Part shown: positions 15,863 to 25,113 of the stretch, piece by piece | Numbering within the stretch: the first letter of the stretch is position 1 | Layout of the letters: each line of letters starts with the position of its first letter | DNA from: Anaerolineae bacterium | Lineage (GTDB): Bacteria; Chloroflexota; Anaerolineae; DTLA01 | Assembly: GCA_029907165.1 (NCBI GenBank) | Contig: JARYMK010000005.1 | Span: 1 to 43,307, forward strand | Reading direction: 5' to 3' | DNA: 43,307 nt | The notes under the pieces: model-generated | Seen by the model: only the letters and a program-made list of their open reading frames with translations | The model's database searches: none | Told to the model about the DNA's origin: nothing | Made by a program: the position numbers and the translations under genes

Positions 15863-17152
15863 ATGACCGACGCAGGAAGCACCCAACGCAAAATCCGCGT
15901 GCTCATCGTGGATGACATACCGGAGACCCGCGAAAGCCTCCGCAAGTTGCTGTACTTTGAGAAAGACCTGGAGGTCGTGGGGACGGCGGTGAGCGGCGAG
16001 GATGCCGTTCGCCAGACCAAGGAAACGCGGCCCGACATCGTCCTGATGGACATCAACATGCCTGGGATGGACGGCATCACGGCCACCGAGGCCATCACGC
16101 AGAAGTTCCCTTATGCCCAGGTCATCATGATGTCGGTGCAGGCCGATGCCGACTACCTGCGTCGCTCCATGCTGGCGGGCGCGCGCGAGTTCCTCACCAA
16201 GCCCTTCACCGCCGACGACCTGGTCAGCAGCATTCGGCGGGTGTACGAACTGGGACTCAGCCGCCGCATCTCCCTGGAACAGGCGGGGGTCCCCGTGGAA
16301 GGCGTCGCGGGAGTCGCGGTGAAGCCCGCCAAGCCCAGGGGCAAACTCATCACCGTCTTCAGCCCCAAGGGCGGCACCGGGCGCAGCACCATCGCGGTGA
16401 ACCTGGCCATCGCCCTGCAGGGCCTGGGCGACCACAAGGTGGCGCTGGTGGATGCCAGCCTGCAATTCGGCGACGTGGCCGTTCTGCTGAACCTGCAGGC
16501 CACGCGCAGCATCGCCGACCTCATCCCGCAGATCAAGGACCTGGACAGCGACATGATCGCGGGCGTCCTCACGCCCCACTCGTCGGGCATCAAGGCGCTC
16601 CTGGCCCCCGCCCGCCCGGAACTGGCCGACCTCGTCGCGCCCGAACACCTGAAGGCCATCGTCCAGGAACTGCTGACCCTGTTTGACTTCGTCATCGTGG
16701 ACACCTGGGCGTCGCTCCACGACCTGATGCTGGGCATTCTGGACATCTCGGACCGCATCCTGCTCATCACGACGCCCGACATCCCGTCCATCAAGAACGC
16801 CAAACTGTTCTTTGAGGTTACCGACGCGCTGCAGTATCCCGAAGAGCGCGCCATGCTCATCGTCAACATGGCCGACCGCCGCGGAGCCATCAACGCCCGC
16901 GACATAGAAGCCAGCATCAAGCACCCGGTCGCCGCCAAGATTCCGCTGGACGAACGGAGCGCCATCCAGGCGGCCAACGAAGGCGTGCCCGTCGTCTTCG
17001 GCAATCGGAAAAGCCCGTTGGCCCAGGCCATCACCGACCTGGCCAACCTGCTCGTGGCCGAACTCACACCGAAACCCGCCGAGCAGGCCGAAGCGCCCGA
17101 GCCGACCGCAGCGCCAAAGGCGCGGCGCGGCCTGTTCGGACGTACAATCTGA
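15863..17152 (+). CDS. cpaE: CpaE/TadZ: receiver domain fused to ParA-like ATPase
   Basis: This 429-residue protein localises Tad machinery. Residues about 10-125 form a receiver domain with an intact phosphorylation site: acidic pair D17/D18, acceptor D63 (LMDINMPGMDG), S91 and K113 (LTKPF). Many CpaE proteins have a degenerate receiver. Residues about 155-410 are a ParA/MinD-type ATPase with a deviant P-loop, FSPKGGTGRST: the signature Lys is kept, but the Lys before Ser/Thr is Arg. VALVDASLQFGDVA and FVIVDTWASLHD follow. The tail is Ala/Pro/Lys-rich. AAGGA lies 9 nt before ATG. It sits between cpaB and cpaF as in other tad loci. Confidence 0.88.
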   Translation: MTDAGSTQRKIRVLIVDDIPETRESLRKLLYFEKDLEVVGTAVSGEDAVRQTKETRPDIVLMDINMPGMDGITATEAITQKFPYAQVIMMSVQADADYLRRSMLAGAREFLTKPFTADDLVSSIRRVYELGLSRRISLEQAGVPVEGVAGVAVKPAKPRGKLITVFSPKGGTGRSTIAVNLAIALQGLGDHKVALVDASLQFGDVAVLLNLQATRSIADLIPQIKDLDSDMIAGVLTPHSSGIKALLAPARPELADLVAPEHLKAIVQELLTLFDFVIVDTWASLHDLMLGILDISDRILLITTPDIPSIKNAKLFFEVTDALQYPEERAMLIVNMADRRGAINARDIEASIKHPVAAKIPLDERSAIQAANEGVPVVFGNRKSPLAQAITDLANLLVAELTPKPAEQAEAPEPTAAPKARRGLFGRTI

Positions 17153-17187
17153 CGCACGCCAACCCTTGACAAAAGGCAGGTGCCACC

Positions 17188-18555
17188 ATGTCGCTTCTCA
17201 AACGAATTGAAGGAACCCAACCCGAGGAGAAGGTGTCGCGGCTGGAGGAACTCCGAGCCCGCCAGCCGGCGGCCGTGACCCAGACCGAGGAGACCTACCG
17301 CGACCTGAAATCGCGCATCCAGGAACGCCTCGTCGCCGAGATGGACGAGAAACTGGACATCAGCAGGCGCGAGGACGTCCGCCGCGCTATTGAGGAATTG
17401 TTCAACTCCATTCTGGCCCAGGAGAACATCATCCTCAGCCGCACCGAGCGGCACAGGATGTTTGAGCAGATCGTGGCCGACATCATCGGCTATGGCCCCA
17501 TTGAGCCATTCCTGGCCGACCCGTCCATCAACGAAATCATGGTCAACGGCCCCAATGCCGTGTACATTGAGCGCAGGGGCCGCATTGAGAAGACCGCCGT
17601 CCGATTCCAAGACGACGAACATCTGCTGCGCATCATTGACCGCATCGTCGCGCCGCTGGGCCGCCGCGTGGACGAGGCCTCACCCTACGTGGACGCCCGC
17701 CTCCCCGACGGCTCCCGCGTCAACGCCATCATCCCGCCCCTGGCCCTCAACGGCCCGGTGCTCACCATCCGAAAGTTCGCCAAGATTCCCATCACCGCCG
17801 AGAACCTGGTGGAATATGGCACGCTGACCCAGGAAGCCCTGGACTTCCTCAAGGCATGCGTTCTGGGTCGTCTCAACATTCTCATCTCCGGCGGCACCGG
17901 ATCCGGCAAGACCACGACGCTCAACGTCCTATCGGCCTACATCCCGAACGACGAGCGTATCATCACAATAGAGAACGCTGCTGAACTGCAACTGCGGCAG
18001 GAGCATGTGGTTACGCTGGAGTCGCGCCCACCCAACATTGAGGGCAAAGGCGAGGTTACCATCCGCGACCTGGTCATCAACTCGCTGCGTATGCGCCCCG
18101 ACCGCATTATCGTGGGCGAGGTGCGCGGCGCCGAGGCCCTTGACATGCTCCAGGCCATGAACACCGGCCACGACGGTTCAATGACCACCTTGCACGCCAA
18201 CAGCCCACGCGATGCCCTGTCGCGCCTAGAGACCATGGTGCTAATGGCGGGCATGGACCTGCCGCACCGCGCCATCCGCGAGCAGATCGCTTCGGCCATT
18301 GACCTCATCGTGCACCAGGAGCGCATGCGCGACGGCGTCCGCCGCGTCGTGAGCATCGTTGAGGTCGTCGGCATGGAGGGCGACACCATCGTCATGCAGG
18401 ACATCTTCCGCTTCCAGCAGGTGGGCGTGGAGGATGGCAAGGTCATCGGACGGCTCCGCCCGACGGGCATCCGCCCGAAGTTCATGGAGAAGTTGGAGGC
18501 TGCCAACATCCGCGTTGCATCAGACACCTTTGGCGCTATGAAAAAGAACTCTTGA
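17188..18555 (+). CDS. cpaF: CpaF/TadA secretion ATPase of the Tad pilus
   Basis: This 455-residue hexameric ATPase powers Tad pilus extension, and in Caulobacter also retraction. After an N-terminal helical region (about 40-110) comes the [21 protein letters not shown] block. Walker A GGTGSGKT is at 235-242, the Asp box is IENAAELQL, Walker B region [14 protein letters not shown] includes E311, and [16 protein letters not shown] is the His box. All ATPase residues are present. The ribosome-binding site is weak (AGGTG). It is 35 bp after cpaE. Confidence 0.93.
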   Translation: MSLLKRIEGTQPEEKVSRLEELRARQPAAVTQTEETYRDLKSRIQERLVAEMDEKLDISRREDVRRAIEELFNSILAQENIILSRTERHRMFEQIVADIIGYGPIEPFLADPSINEIMVNGPNAVYIERRGRIEKTAVRFQDDEHLLRIIDRIVAPLGRRVDEASPYVDARLPDGSRVNAIIPPLALNGPVLTIRKFAKIPITAENLVEYGTLTQEALDFLKACVLGRLNILISGGTGSGKTTTLNVLSAYIPNDERIITIENAAELQLRQEHVVTLESRPPNIEGKGEVTIRDLVINSLRMRPDRIIVGEVRGAEALDMLQAMNTGHDGSMTTLHANSPRDALSRLETMVLMAGMDLPHRAIREQIASAIDLIVHQERMRDGVRRVVSIVEVVGMEGDTIVMQDIFRFQQVGVEDGKVIGRLRPTGIRPKFMEKLEAANIRVASDTFGAMKKNS

Positions 18556-18603
18556 GGCCGACGGTGTCGTTCGTTGGTCTCCATACGTAGTGTGGAGTAG
18601 GCT

Positions 18604-19557
18604 ATGCCTGCATCCGTGATTGTGCCAGTCTTGATAGGTTTGGGAGTGCTGTTCATCTTCATTGGGCTGGCCGGCGCGCTTTCCGGGCGCGACCCCCGCG
18701 TGTCGTCGCGCCTGGACCAGTACGCGGGCCGCGACGAGGGTCTGGCGTCGCCTTCGGGCGGCCAGGGCGTGCAGATTACGTCCTCGCTGAACCAGATGAT
18801 CGGCCGCCAGAAGTTCGCCGCCAATATCGCGACTCAACTCGCCCGCGCCGACCTCAAACTCACCGTCGCCGAGTTCGTGTTGCTCAACATCGCCACGACG
18901 CTGCTGGGATTCCTGCTTCTCCTCGTCCTGAAGCGGGACCTGTTCCTGGCGGTGCTGGCGGGCACTGGCGGTTACTTCCTGCCGCGCATCTGGATCCGCC
19001 GACGGCAGAACAAGCGCGTCAAGGACTTCAACAACCAACTGGGCGACACCATAACGCTCCTCGCCAACTCGTTGCGCTCCGGCTACAGCCTTCTGCAATC
19101 CATGGAGACCGTTGCCAAGGAACTCTCGCCGCCCGTGTCCACCGAGTTTGAGCGCGTCGTGCGCGAAGTCGGCCTGGGCCTTTCCTATGAGCAGGCCATG
19201 AACAACATGCTGCGGCGTGTGCCCAGCGCCGACTTGGACCTGATGATCACTGCCATCAACGTGCAGCATGAAGTCGGCGGCAACCTGGCCGAAATCCTGG
19301 AGACCATCGGATTCACCATCCGCGAGCGCATCCGCATCCAGGGCGAGATCCGCGTCCTCACGGCGCAGCAGACGGGCACGGGCATCATCGTGGGCCTGTT
19401 GCCCTTCGCCGTGGGCCTCATCCTGTATCTCATCAATGCCGACTACATTCTGTCGCTGTTCCGTGAACCGTGCGGCTGGGCCATGGTCGCCATGATCTTC
19501 ATCCTTATCGGCTCGGGCTTTGCCATCATCCGACGTATCATCAAGATTGAGGTGTAG
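18604..19557 (+). CDS. tadB: TadB inner-membrane platform protein
   Basis: This 317-residue protein of the type II secretion F superfamily is one of two membrane platform subunits of the Tad system. It has N-terminal helices (about 5-25 and 95-125), then a cytoplasmic helical bundle with [21 protein letters not shown] and [16 protein letters not shown], and two C-terminal helices (about 265-285, 295-312). GGAG precedes ATG 18604 by 6 nt. It is 48 bp after cpaF and 15 bp before tadC, its paralogue and partner. Confidence 0.92.
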   Translation: MPASVIVPVLIGLGVLFIFIGLAGALSGRDPRVSSRLDQYAGRDEGLASPSGGQGVQITSSLNQMIGRQKFAANIATQLARADLKLTVAEFVLLNIATTLLGFLLLLVLKRDLFLAVLAGTGGYFLPRIWIRRRQNKRVKDFNNQLGDTITLLANSLRSGYSLLQSMETVAKELSPPVSTEFERVVREVGLGLSYEQAMNNMLRRVPSADLDLMITAINVQHEVGGNLAEILETIGFTIRERIRIQGEIRVLTAQQTGTGIIVGLLPFAVGLILYLINADYILSLFREPCGWAMVAMIFILIGSGFAIIRRIIKIEV

Positions 19558-19572
19558 TGGGAGGGAGAAGCG

Positions 19573-20502
19573 ATGCTTGCTCCTTTGGTCGTATCCCTAT
19601 TGGTGGGCTTGTCCATCCTGCTCATCTTCGTGGCGCTGGCGGGGTCCAGGCAGCCCACGCCTCTTGAGCAGCGCCTCGCCGAATACGGCGCACGCCCGCT
19701 GACGCTGGAAGAACTGGAACTGTCTCAACCTTTCTCCGAGCGCGTCGTCAAGCCGCTCGTCAGCGCCAGCGCGCGGTTCGTAACCCGATTCCTGCCGAGG
19801 CAGTACGTGGAGTCCACGCGCCTGAAACTGGAGGCCGCCGGCAACCCCAACAACTGGAGTGCCACCGACTTTCTCGGCATCCGAGGGCTGGCAGGCGTCC
19901 TGTTGGGCGCGCTAGCCTTCTTGTTCCTGAACGCGCTCAAGGCGCCGGTCTCGCAGCGGTTCTTGCTCACCATCGTCTTCGCGCTGCTGGGGTTTCAACT
20001 ACCTGTCATTTGGCTGGGGGGCAAAATCCGCTCGCGCAAGAACGAGATCATTCGCGCCCTGCCCGATGCACTGGACTTGCTCACCATCAGCGTGGAGGCA
20101 GGTCTGGGGTTTGATGCTGCAATGGCCAAGGTCAACGAGAAGTGGGACAACGAACTAAGCCGCGCGTTTGGCCGCGCCATCGCCGAGATGCGCATGGGCC
20201 AGAGCCGCCGCGAGGCCCTGCGCAACATGTCGGCCCGCATGGACGTGCCCGAGGTCAACAACTTCGTAGCCGCCGTCATCCAGGCCGACCAACTCGGCGT
20301 CAGCATCGCCAAGGTCCTGCGCATTCAGTCCGAGCAAATGCGCATCCGCAGACGCCAGCGCGCCGAGGAGAAAGCCCAGCAGGCCCCGCTCAAGATGACG
20401 TTCCCGCTCGTTCTTCTTATCTTCCCGAGCATCTACATCCTGCTGCTAGGACCGGCCATCCTGATCCTCATCCATTCCAACGTGTTCGGGACACTGTTTT
20501 GA
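19573..20502 (+). CDS. tadC: TadC inner-membrane platform protein
   Basis: This 309-residue paralogue of TadB has the same architecture: N-terminal helix, paired helices around 105-145, T2SF bundle (IRALPDALDLLTISVEAGLGFDAAM, GQSRREALRNMSARMDVPEVN) and a C-terminal helix (ILLLGPAILILIHSNVF). GGGAGGGAGAAG precedes the ATG. Its TGA stop overlaps the TTG start of the DUF192 gene (TTGA), so the two are probably translationally coupled. Confidence 0.92.
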   Translation: MLAPLVVSLLVGLSILLIFVALAGSRQPTPLEQRLAEYGARPLTLEELELSQPFSERVVKPLVSASARFVTRFLPRQYVESTRLKLEAAGNPNNWSATDFLGIRGLAGVLLGALAFLFLNALKAPVSQRFLLTIVFALLGFQLPVIWLGGKIRSRKNEIIRALPDALDLLTISVEAGLGFDAAMAKVNEKWDNELSRAFGRAIAEMRMGQSRREALRNMSARMDVPEVNNFVAAVIQADQLGVSIAKVLRIQSEQMRIRRRQRAEEKAQQAPLKMTFPLVLLIFPSIYILLLGPAILILIHSNVFGTLF

Positions 20503-20852
20503 TCATCGTCAACCGCTCCAGGCAAACGACGCTCGCCCATCGCGCCACGGCCGCGCGGACGTTCTCTGAGCGCCTGCGCGGCCTGATGTTTCGCCCTGGC
20601 CTGGCCCCGGGCGAAGCACTGGTGCTCATCGGCGACAACAGCATCCACACCTTCTTCATGCGCTTCCCGATAGATGTCCTATATCTGGACCGCGAGGGGC
20701 GTGTTTTGCGCCTGGAAGAGGCCATGCCCCCCTGGCGCGTCGGCCCCGTCGTGGGCGGCTGCCGCGCCATCGTGGAACTGCCGCCGGGAACCATCCGCGC
20801 CACCCAGACTGCTGTGGGCGACCTTATCTCGCTTGCGGAATCCGAGGGCTAA
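20499..20852 (+). CDS. DUF192 family protein
   Basis: This 117-residue DUF192 protein shows ARTFSERLRGLMFRPGL, NSIHTFFMRFPIDVLYLDREGRVL and GGCRAIVELPPGTI, the conserved blocks. Function is unknown; members are small beta-rich proteins, often exported, but this one lacks a signal peptide. The frame is open far upstream inside tadC; TTG 20499 is chosen because it overlaps the tadC stop as TTGA and gives the standard N-terminus IIVNRSR. It lies 4 bp before comF. Confidence 0.82.
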   Translation: MIIVNRSRQTTLAHRATAARTFSERLRGLMFRPGLAPGEALVLIGDNSIHTFFMRFPIDVLYLDREGRVLRLEEAMPPWRVGPVVGGCRAIVELPPGTIRATQTAVGDLISLAESEG

Positions 20853-20856
20853 GGCC

Positions 20857-21552
20857 ATGAGTAACGCGACGCCTTTCGCCAGGATGCTGACCGCGCTGGT
20901 GGACTGGGTCTTCCCGCCCAAGTGTGGCGGGTGCGGGCGCGTGGGCCACCACCTGTGCCCGCAGTGCCTGGCCCAAATTGCGTACATCGGCGCCGACCCG
21001 CGCGCCGCCTCTCCCACGAACGCTTGGAGCGCTACGGCCCTTCGCGGCGTCCGTTCGGTGGCCTGGTTTGAGGAGCCGCTGCGCTCGGCCATTCACAACT
21101 TCAAGTACAACGGGCAGCGCGTGCTGGCCGGGCCGCTCGCAAGCCTGCTGGTTCACGACTGGGAGCGCTTGCGCCACCCCGTTGACGCGGTCATCGGCGT
21201 CCCCCTGCACCCGCAGCGGCAGAAGGAGCGCGGTTACAATCAGTCGCATCTCCTGGCGACAGAGTTCAGCCGCGCCACCGGCATACCCTCCGCCAACAAG
21301 GCCCTGCGCCGCGTCCGCCACACGCTGCCCCAGGTTACGCTGACGGCAGCAGAGCGGTGGCAGAACGTGCGGGGCGCGTTTCAGGGCGAACCTTCGGCCC
21401 TGGCAGGCAAGTCAGTGCTGCTCATAGACGACGTGTGCACCACCGGCGCGACCCTGGAAGCCTGCGCCCGGGCTGCGCTGGACGCCGGAGCGCGCGCCGT
21501 CTGGGCTATGACCCTCTGTCGCCCACGCCTGCCCGACGGGGATAGGGGGTAG
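20857..21552 (+). CDS. comF: ComF family phosphoribosyltransferase-like protein
   Basis: This 231-residue protein is of the ComF/GntX family. The N-terminus has four Cys in a zinc-finger pattern (C23, C26, C34, C37: CGGCGRVGHHLCPQC). The phosphoribosyltransferase-like domain carries YNQSHLLA and the PRPP loop LLIDDVCTTGATLEAC. ComFC proteins are needed for natural transformation in several bacteria, at the step of single-strand DNA entry into the cytoplasm; other homologues have unclear roles. It is 4 bp after the DUF192 gene and 4 bp before xseA, so it sits in one transcription unit with tadC. Confidence 0.87.
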   Translation: MSNATPFARMLTALVDWVFPPKCGGCGRVGHHLCPQCLAQIAYIGADPRAASPTNAWSATALRGVRSVAWFEEPLRSAIHNFKYNGQRVLAGPLASLLVHDWERLRHPVDAVIGVPLHPQRQKERGYNQSHLLATEFSRATGIPSANKALRRVRHTLPQVTLTAAERWQNVRGAFQGEPSALAGKSVLLIDDVCTTGATLEACARAALDAGARAVWAMTLCRPRLPDGDRG

Positions 21553-21556
21553 TGAC

Positions 21557-22798
21557 ATGGTACAGATGACGTTGTTCGCCCGCCCGTTCACCGTCAGTGA
21601 ACTCACGCTCCACATCAAAGGGCTTTTTGACGAGGACGAGACCCTCGCCGACGTGTGGGTGGAAGGCGAGGTGTCCAACCTGTCCCGCCCGTCGTCGGGC
21701 CACATCTACTTCAGCCTCACGGACGCGGGCGCGCGCCTCGGGTGCGTGCTGTGGCGCTCCGCCGCTGCGCGAATTCGCACCCTGCCCCAGAATGGCGACC
21801 GCGTCCTGGCCCACGGCAGGGTGAGCGTGTATGAAGCCCAGGGGACCTACCAACTCTACGTGGACGAGATTCAGCCCGCGGGCCTGGGCGAATACTACAT
21901 CCAACTGGAGCGGCTGAAACAACGCCTGCGCGACGAAGGGCTGTTCGCCGAGGAGCGCAAGCGTCCCCTGCCCGACTTCCCGCGGCACATCGGCATCGTA
22001 ACCTCGCCCGACGGGGCCGCGCTGCGCGACATCCTGCACGTGCTGCGGCGGCGGTTCCCGTGCGTCGCCGCCACCCTGGCCCCCACCCAGGTGCAGGGCG
22101 CCGACGCCCCTGCGCAGATTGTCGCCGCGCTGGAAGCACTCAACCGCCACACCGACTGCGACGTGCTCATCGTGGCACGAGGCGGCGGCTCGATAGAAGA
22201 ACTGGCCGCCTTCAACGACGAGCAGGTCGCCAGGGCCATCGCCCGGTCCCGCATTCCGGTCGTTACCGGTATCGGCCACGAGACCGATTTCACCATCGCC
22301 GATTTCGTGGCCGACCGCCGCGCGCCCACGCCCACTGCCGCCGCCGAGTTCGTTACGCCCGACCGCGCCGAACTCCTCGCCGCGCTGGAGGACATGACCG
22401 AACGCCTGAGCCGCACCGCGTCGCGCCGCGTCCAGGACATGGCGGCCAACCTCGCCTACGTCCACAAGGCCCTGCGCCGCGCCTCGCCCGAAGCGCAGAT
22501 TCGGAGCCACCGTCAGCGCGTGGACGAACTGACCCACCGCATGACCCTGGCGGCGCGGCAGACGCTATCCCACAGCAAGGGCGCGCTCAAGGCCGCCGCC
22601 GACCGCCTGCACAGCGCCTCGCCCCAGGCGACGCTGGCCCGCGGCTACGCCATCGTTTCCCTGCGCCCGTCGGGCAGACTGGTAACCAGCACCCGCCACG
22701 TCCGCCCAGGCGACGCCATCCGCGTGCAGGTCAGCGACGGAGCCTTCCACGGGCGAGTTGCCGAAGACCGAGAAGATGAGGAGAGCAAACCATCATGA
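21557..22798 (+). CDS. xseA: Exodeoxyribonuclease VII large subunit
   Basis: This 413-residue nuclease subunit has an N-terminal OB-fold (about 8-105, VWVEGEVSNLSRPSSGHIYFSL), then the catalytic region (IGIVTSPDGAALRDI, LIVARGGGSIEELAAFNDE, PVVTGIGHETDFTIADFVADRRAPTPTAAAE), then a coiled-coil-prone region and the C-terminal barrel (LARGYAIV). With XseB it degrades single-stranded DNA. Length is normal. It starts 4 bp after comF and shares an ATGA overlap with xseB. Confidence 0.95.
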   Translation: MVQMTLFARPFTVSELTLHIKGLFDEDETLADVWVEGEVSNLSRPSSGHIYFSLTDAGARLGCVLWRSAAARIRTLPQNGDRVLAHGRVSVYEAQGTYQLYVDEIQPAGLGEYYIQLERLKQRLRDEGLFAEERKRPLPDFPRHIGIVTSPDGAALRDILHVLRRRFPCVAATLAPTQVQGADAPAQIVAALEALNRHTDCDVLIVARGGGSIEELAAFNDEQVARAIARSRIPVVTGIGHETDFTIADFVADRRAPTPTAAAEFVTPDRAELLAALEDMTERLSRTASRRVQDMAANLAYVHKALRRASPEAQIRSHRQRVDELTHRMTLAARQTLSHSKGALKAAADRLHSASPQATLARGYAIVSLRPSGRLVTSTRHVRPGDAIRVQVSDGAFHGRVAEDREDEESKPS

Positions 22799-23043
22799 GT
22801 CAAAACGCAGACATTGCGGCTCTGTCCTTTGAGGAAGCCTTCCGCGAACTGGAGGCGCTGGTAGAGCAGATGGAAGCGGGCAATCTGCCGCTGGAGGAGA
22901 CCATCCGCCTGTTTGAGCGGGGCAGCCTGCTCGCCCGCCACTGCCAGGACCTGCTGGACAAAGCCGAACTGAAACTGAAACCGCTGACCGAATCGCCCGA
23001 CGGCGAAGCGACGTTTGCCCCCTTTGACGAGGGCAGCCGCTAG
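22795..23043 (+). CDS. xseB: Exodeoxyribonuclease VII small subunit
   Basis: This 82-residue protein shows the XseB signature: FEEAFRELEALVEQMEAGNLPLEE then IRLFERGSLLARHCQDLLDKAELK. Several small subunits bind one XseA. Its ATG overlaps the xseA stop (ATGA, 22795-22798). Its stop overlaps the stop of the convergent minus-strand gene in the palindrome CTAG (23040-23043), so there is no intergenic terminator here. Confidence 0.94.
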   Translation: MSQNADIAALSFEEAFRELEALVEQMEAGNLPLEETIRLFERGSLLARHCQDLLDKAELKLKPLTESPDGEATFAPFDEGSR

Positions 23044-24338
23044 GGCACGGCGGGCGTCGCCGCAGGGGTCGGCGTCGGTTCGGGCGTGCCCACCACACGC
23101 ACCAGGTCATCGTAGGACCGCATCCGCGCCACCGTAAACAGGAATTCCCGCAGCGACACCGACGCCGCCCGCAACTTCTGCAACTGCGGCCCGATGGGGT
23201 CCACGGAGCCAGGCCCCGTGGCGTAGGACCCGTGGAACGCGAAGTACGCCTGGTTCAACTTGCGGATGTAGTAGCCGTGCTCCTGCAATTCCAGCCGCCG
23301 CTGCTCCATGTACGCCTCGGCCTCGTCCACGCGCCCCTGCGCCAGCAACTCATCCGTGCGAAGGCGCGTCTCCCGCATGAACGCGCCGAAACTGAACGCC
23401 GGGGGCTCCGATGGCTTCGGCGCTGGCGTCGGCGAGGGCTGCGGCTCCCGCACGTATTCGGGGTAGTACCGCCGCGCCAGGTATTGCCCGATCTCCTCGC
23501 CCACGATGTCGGCGGTGGTCTCGTTCATCGTCGTCATTTCGTGCGACGTGCCATAGGCCCAGCCCAGCGGGTAGAACGCGAGGAAGTCATGCACCCACTC
23601 GTGGGGCATCGTGTCCAGGACGAACCCCAGGCCGTAGATTTCGGGAATCATGGCGGGATACGTGGCCAGCCCGCCGATGTGGGTAACGAGGCCCGAATAG
23701 CCCATGTCCCGAACCGCGTCCTCAATCGCTTCCATCTCGGCCACGGTCAGGTCGGGGTCAAGCAGGTAGTCCACGCGGCGCTCAATCCGCTCGCGGGGTG
23801 AGATCACGAGGAGCAGGGGCAAATCCACGAACTCGCTGGTAACGGGCGGCCAGATGATATTCCACCCCAGGATGCGCGTGTACAACTCGTTCTCACGCAG
23901 CGCCCGCGTAACTTGCAGGGCCAGCACGTCCTCGGCGTCGTCCTCCAGGGCGTCGCGCTTGGCGTACAGCGTCTTCAACTCGGCCTGGATTTCCGACGCC
24001 CGCGCCGACATGTGGAGTTTCTGCGCGGCCAGGCGTTCGGCCTCGGCCCGCAGAGCGCCGATGCGCCCCGCCACGTCAAAGAACTCCCGCACCAGCGCCG
24101 TGTCGCCCTCGTCCCGGCGCGACCCACGGACGAGTTGCGCCGCCTTGTCCGTCAGCGCCTGCACCTCCCACGCGGCCACGCTGAACCGCTTTCCCGCGGT
24201 GAGCACCTCCAGCCGCTGCTCCAGCACCTTGGTGTGGGGGTACACGTCGGAGCGGATGCCGACGAGCAGGAGCAGCAGGAACAACGCGGTCGCCGCGTAG
24301 TGGGAGAACCTGGAGATGGCGCGCCTCACCCGCCGCAT
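23040..24338 (-). CDS. Membrane-anchored HExxH protein, putative gluzincin-like metallopeptidase
   Basis: This 432-residue protein has a basic N-terminus and one hydrophobic anchor (about 15-28), then an alpha-helical region likely to be coiled coil (about 35-150). A zincin-like core follows: PHEWVHDF (H246, E247, H250) and, about 23 residues later, NETTADIVGEEIG (E273), the HExxH + E pattern of aminopeptidase-like families. Pro-Thr linkers occur at about 298-312 and at the C-terminus. I do not recognise a named family, and activity is inferred from the motif. ATG 24338 is preferred over TTG 24356 because it follows the upstream GT2 stop by 1 nt; coupling to that gene is likely. Confidence 0.72.
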   Translation of the reverse strand: MRRVRRAISRFSHYAATALFLLLLLVGIRSDVYPHTKVLEQRLEVLTAGKRFSVAAWEVQALTDKAAQLVRGSRRDEGDTALVREFFDVAGRIGALRAEAERLAAQKLHMSARASEIQAELKTLYAKRDALEDDAEDVLALQVTRALRENELYTRILGWNIIWPPVTSEFVDLPLLLVISPRERIERRVDYLLDPDLTVAEMEAIEDAVRDMGYSGLVTHIGGLATYPAMIPEIYGLGFVLDTMPHEWVHDFLAFYPLGWAYGTSHEMTTMNETTADIVGEEIGQYLARRYYPEYVREPQPSPTPAPKPSEPPAFSFGAFMRETRLRTDELLAQGRVDEAEAYMEQRRLELQEHGYYIRKLNQAYFAFHGSYATGPGSVDPIGPQLQKLRAASVSLREFLFTVARMRSYDDLVRVVGTPEPTPTPAATPAVP

Positions 24339-24339
24339 C

Positions 24340-25083
24340 TTACCGCCCACGGGCAATCCTCCGCGCCATCTGCACCCGTCGGAAGGCGTAGTAGGCCATG
24401 AGTGCGCTCAAGAGGAACCCATGGCCGCCATCCTTGTAGCCCTCCAGCGACACGAAGCGTCGGTAGAACTCGCGCAGCGGCTGGCCGATGAGTCCCCGCG
24501 CCCGCGGCACGGTGCCCGACTCCAGCAGGATGCGCGCCTCGTACTCGGTGTAGCGCCCCTGCTTCTGCACGAACTGGCGGACCGTGTCGTAGTTGTAGTG
24601 CGTTAGCGGGTTCTGCAGGAACCCCTCCGCGCCGTCCAGCAGGCCCACCTCGTGCACCTCGCGGGCGGGGTCGTACCGCGCAAACCCGCGCTTCAGCAGG
24701 CGCATCTGATAGTCGGGCGACCAACCCGTATGGCGGATGTGCTTGCCCCAGATGATATTGCGCCTGGGAACCCACCACCCCACTTCGGGCCGCTGCACCA
24801 CCTGGCGGATTTCCGCGCCCAGTTCGGGCGTGGCGCGCTCATCGGCGTCCACGAAGAAAATCCAATCGCCCTCCACCTGCTCCAGCGCGGCGTTGCGCTG
24901 CGAGGCGTAGCCCGTGAACGGGTGCTGGATGACGCGAGCGCCCGACGCGCGGGCGATGTCCACGGTGCCGTCGTCGCTGAACGAGTCAAACACCACGCGC
25001 TCGTCCGCCCAGTCCAGCGTGGCGAGGCAATCGGCGATGTGCCGCGCTTCGTTCTTCGTCAGTACCACCGCTGCGATTTTCAT
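24340..25083 (-). CDS. Family 2 glycosyltransferase, WaaE/KdtX-like
   Basis: This 247-residue GT-A fold enzyme opens MKIAAVVLTKNEARHIADCL. It carries SDDGTVDIA (nucleotide-sugar binding) and FFVDADERATPEL (metal-binding DxD-type), then HTGWSPDYQMRLLKRG and EVHE, as in lipopolysaccharide-core GT2 enzymes of the WaaE type. The C-terminal helix LREFYRRFVSLEGYKDGGHG likely lies at the membrane. The sugar and acceptor are not predictable. It lies 152 bp after the next GT2 gene with palindromic repeat A between, and 1 bp before the HExxH gene. Confidence 0.87.
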   Translation of the reverse strand: MKIAAVVLTKNEARHIADCLATLDWADERVVFDSFSDDGTVDIARASGARVIQHPFTGYASQRNAALEQVEGDWIFFVDADERATPELGAEIRQVVQRPEVGWWVPRRNIIWGKHIRHTGWSPDYQMRLLKRGFARYDPAREVHEVGLLDGAEGFLQNPLTHYNYDTVRQFVQKQGRYTEYEARILLESGTVPRARGLIGQPLREFYRRFVSLEGYKDGGHGFLLSALMAYYAFRRVQMARRIARGR

Positions 25084-25113
25084 GTCATCCGTCCCGCCAA
25101 GAGGGGCAGTATC

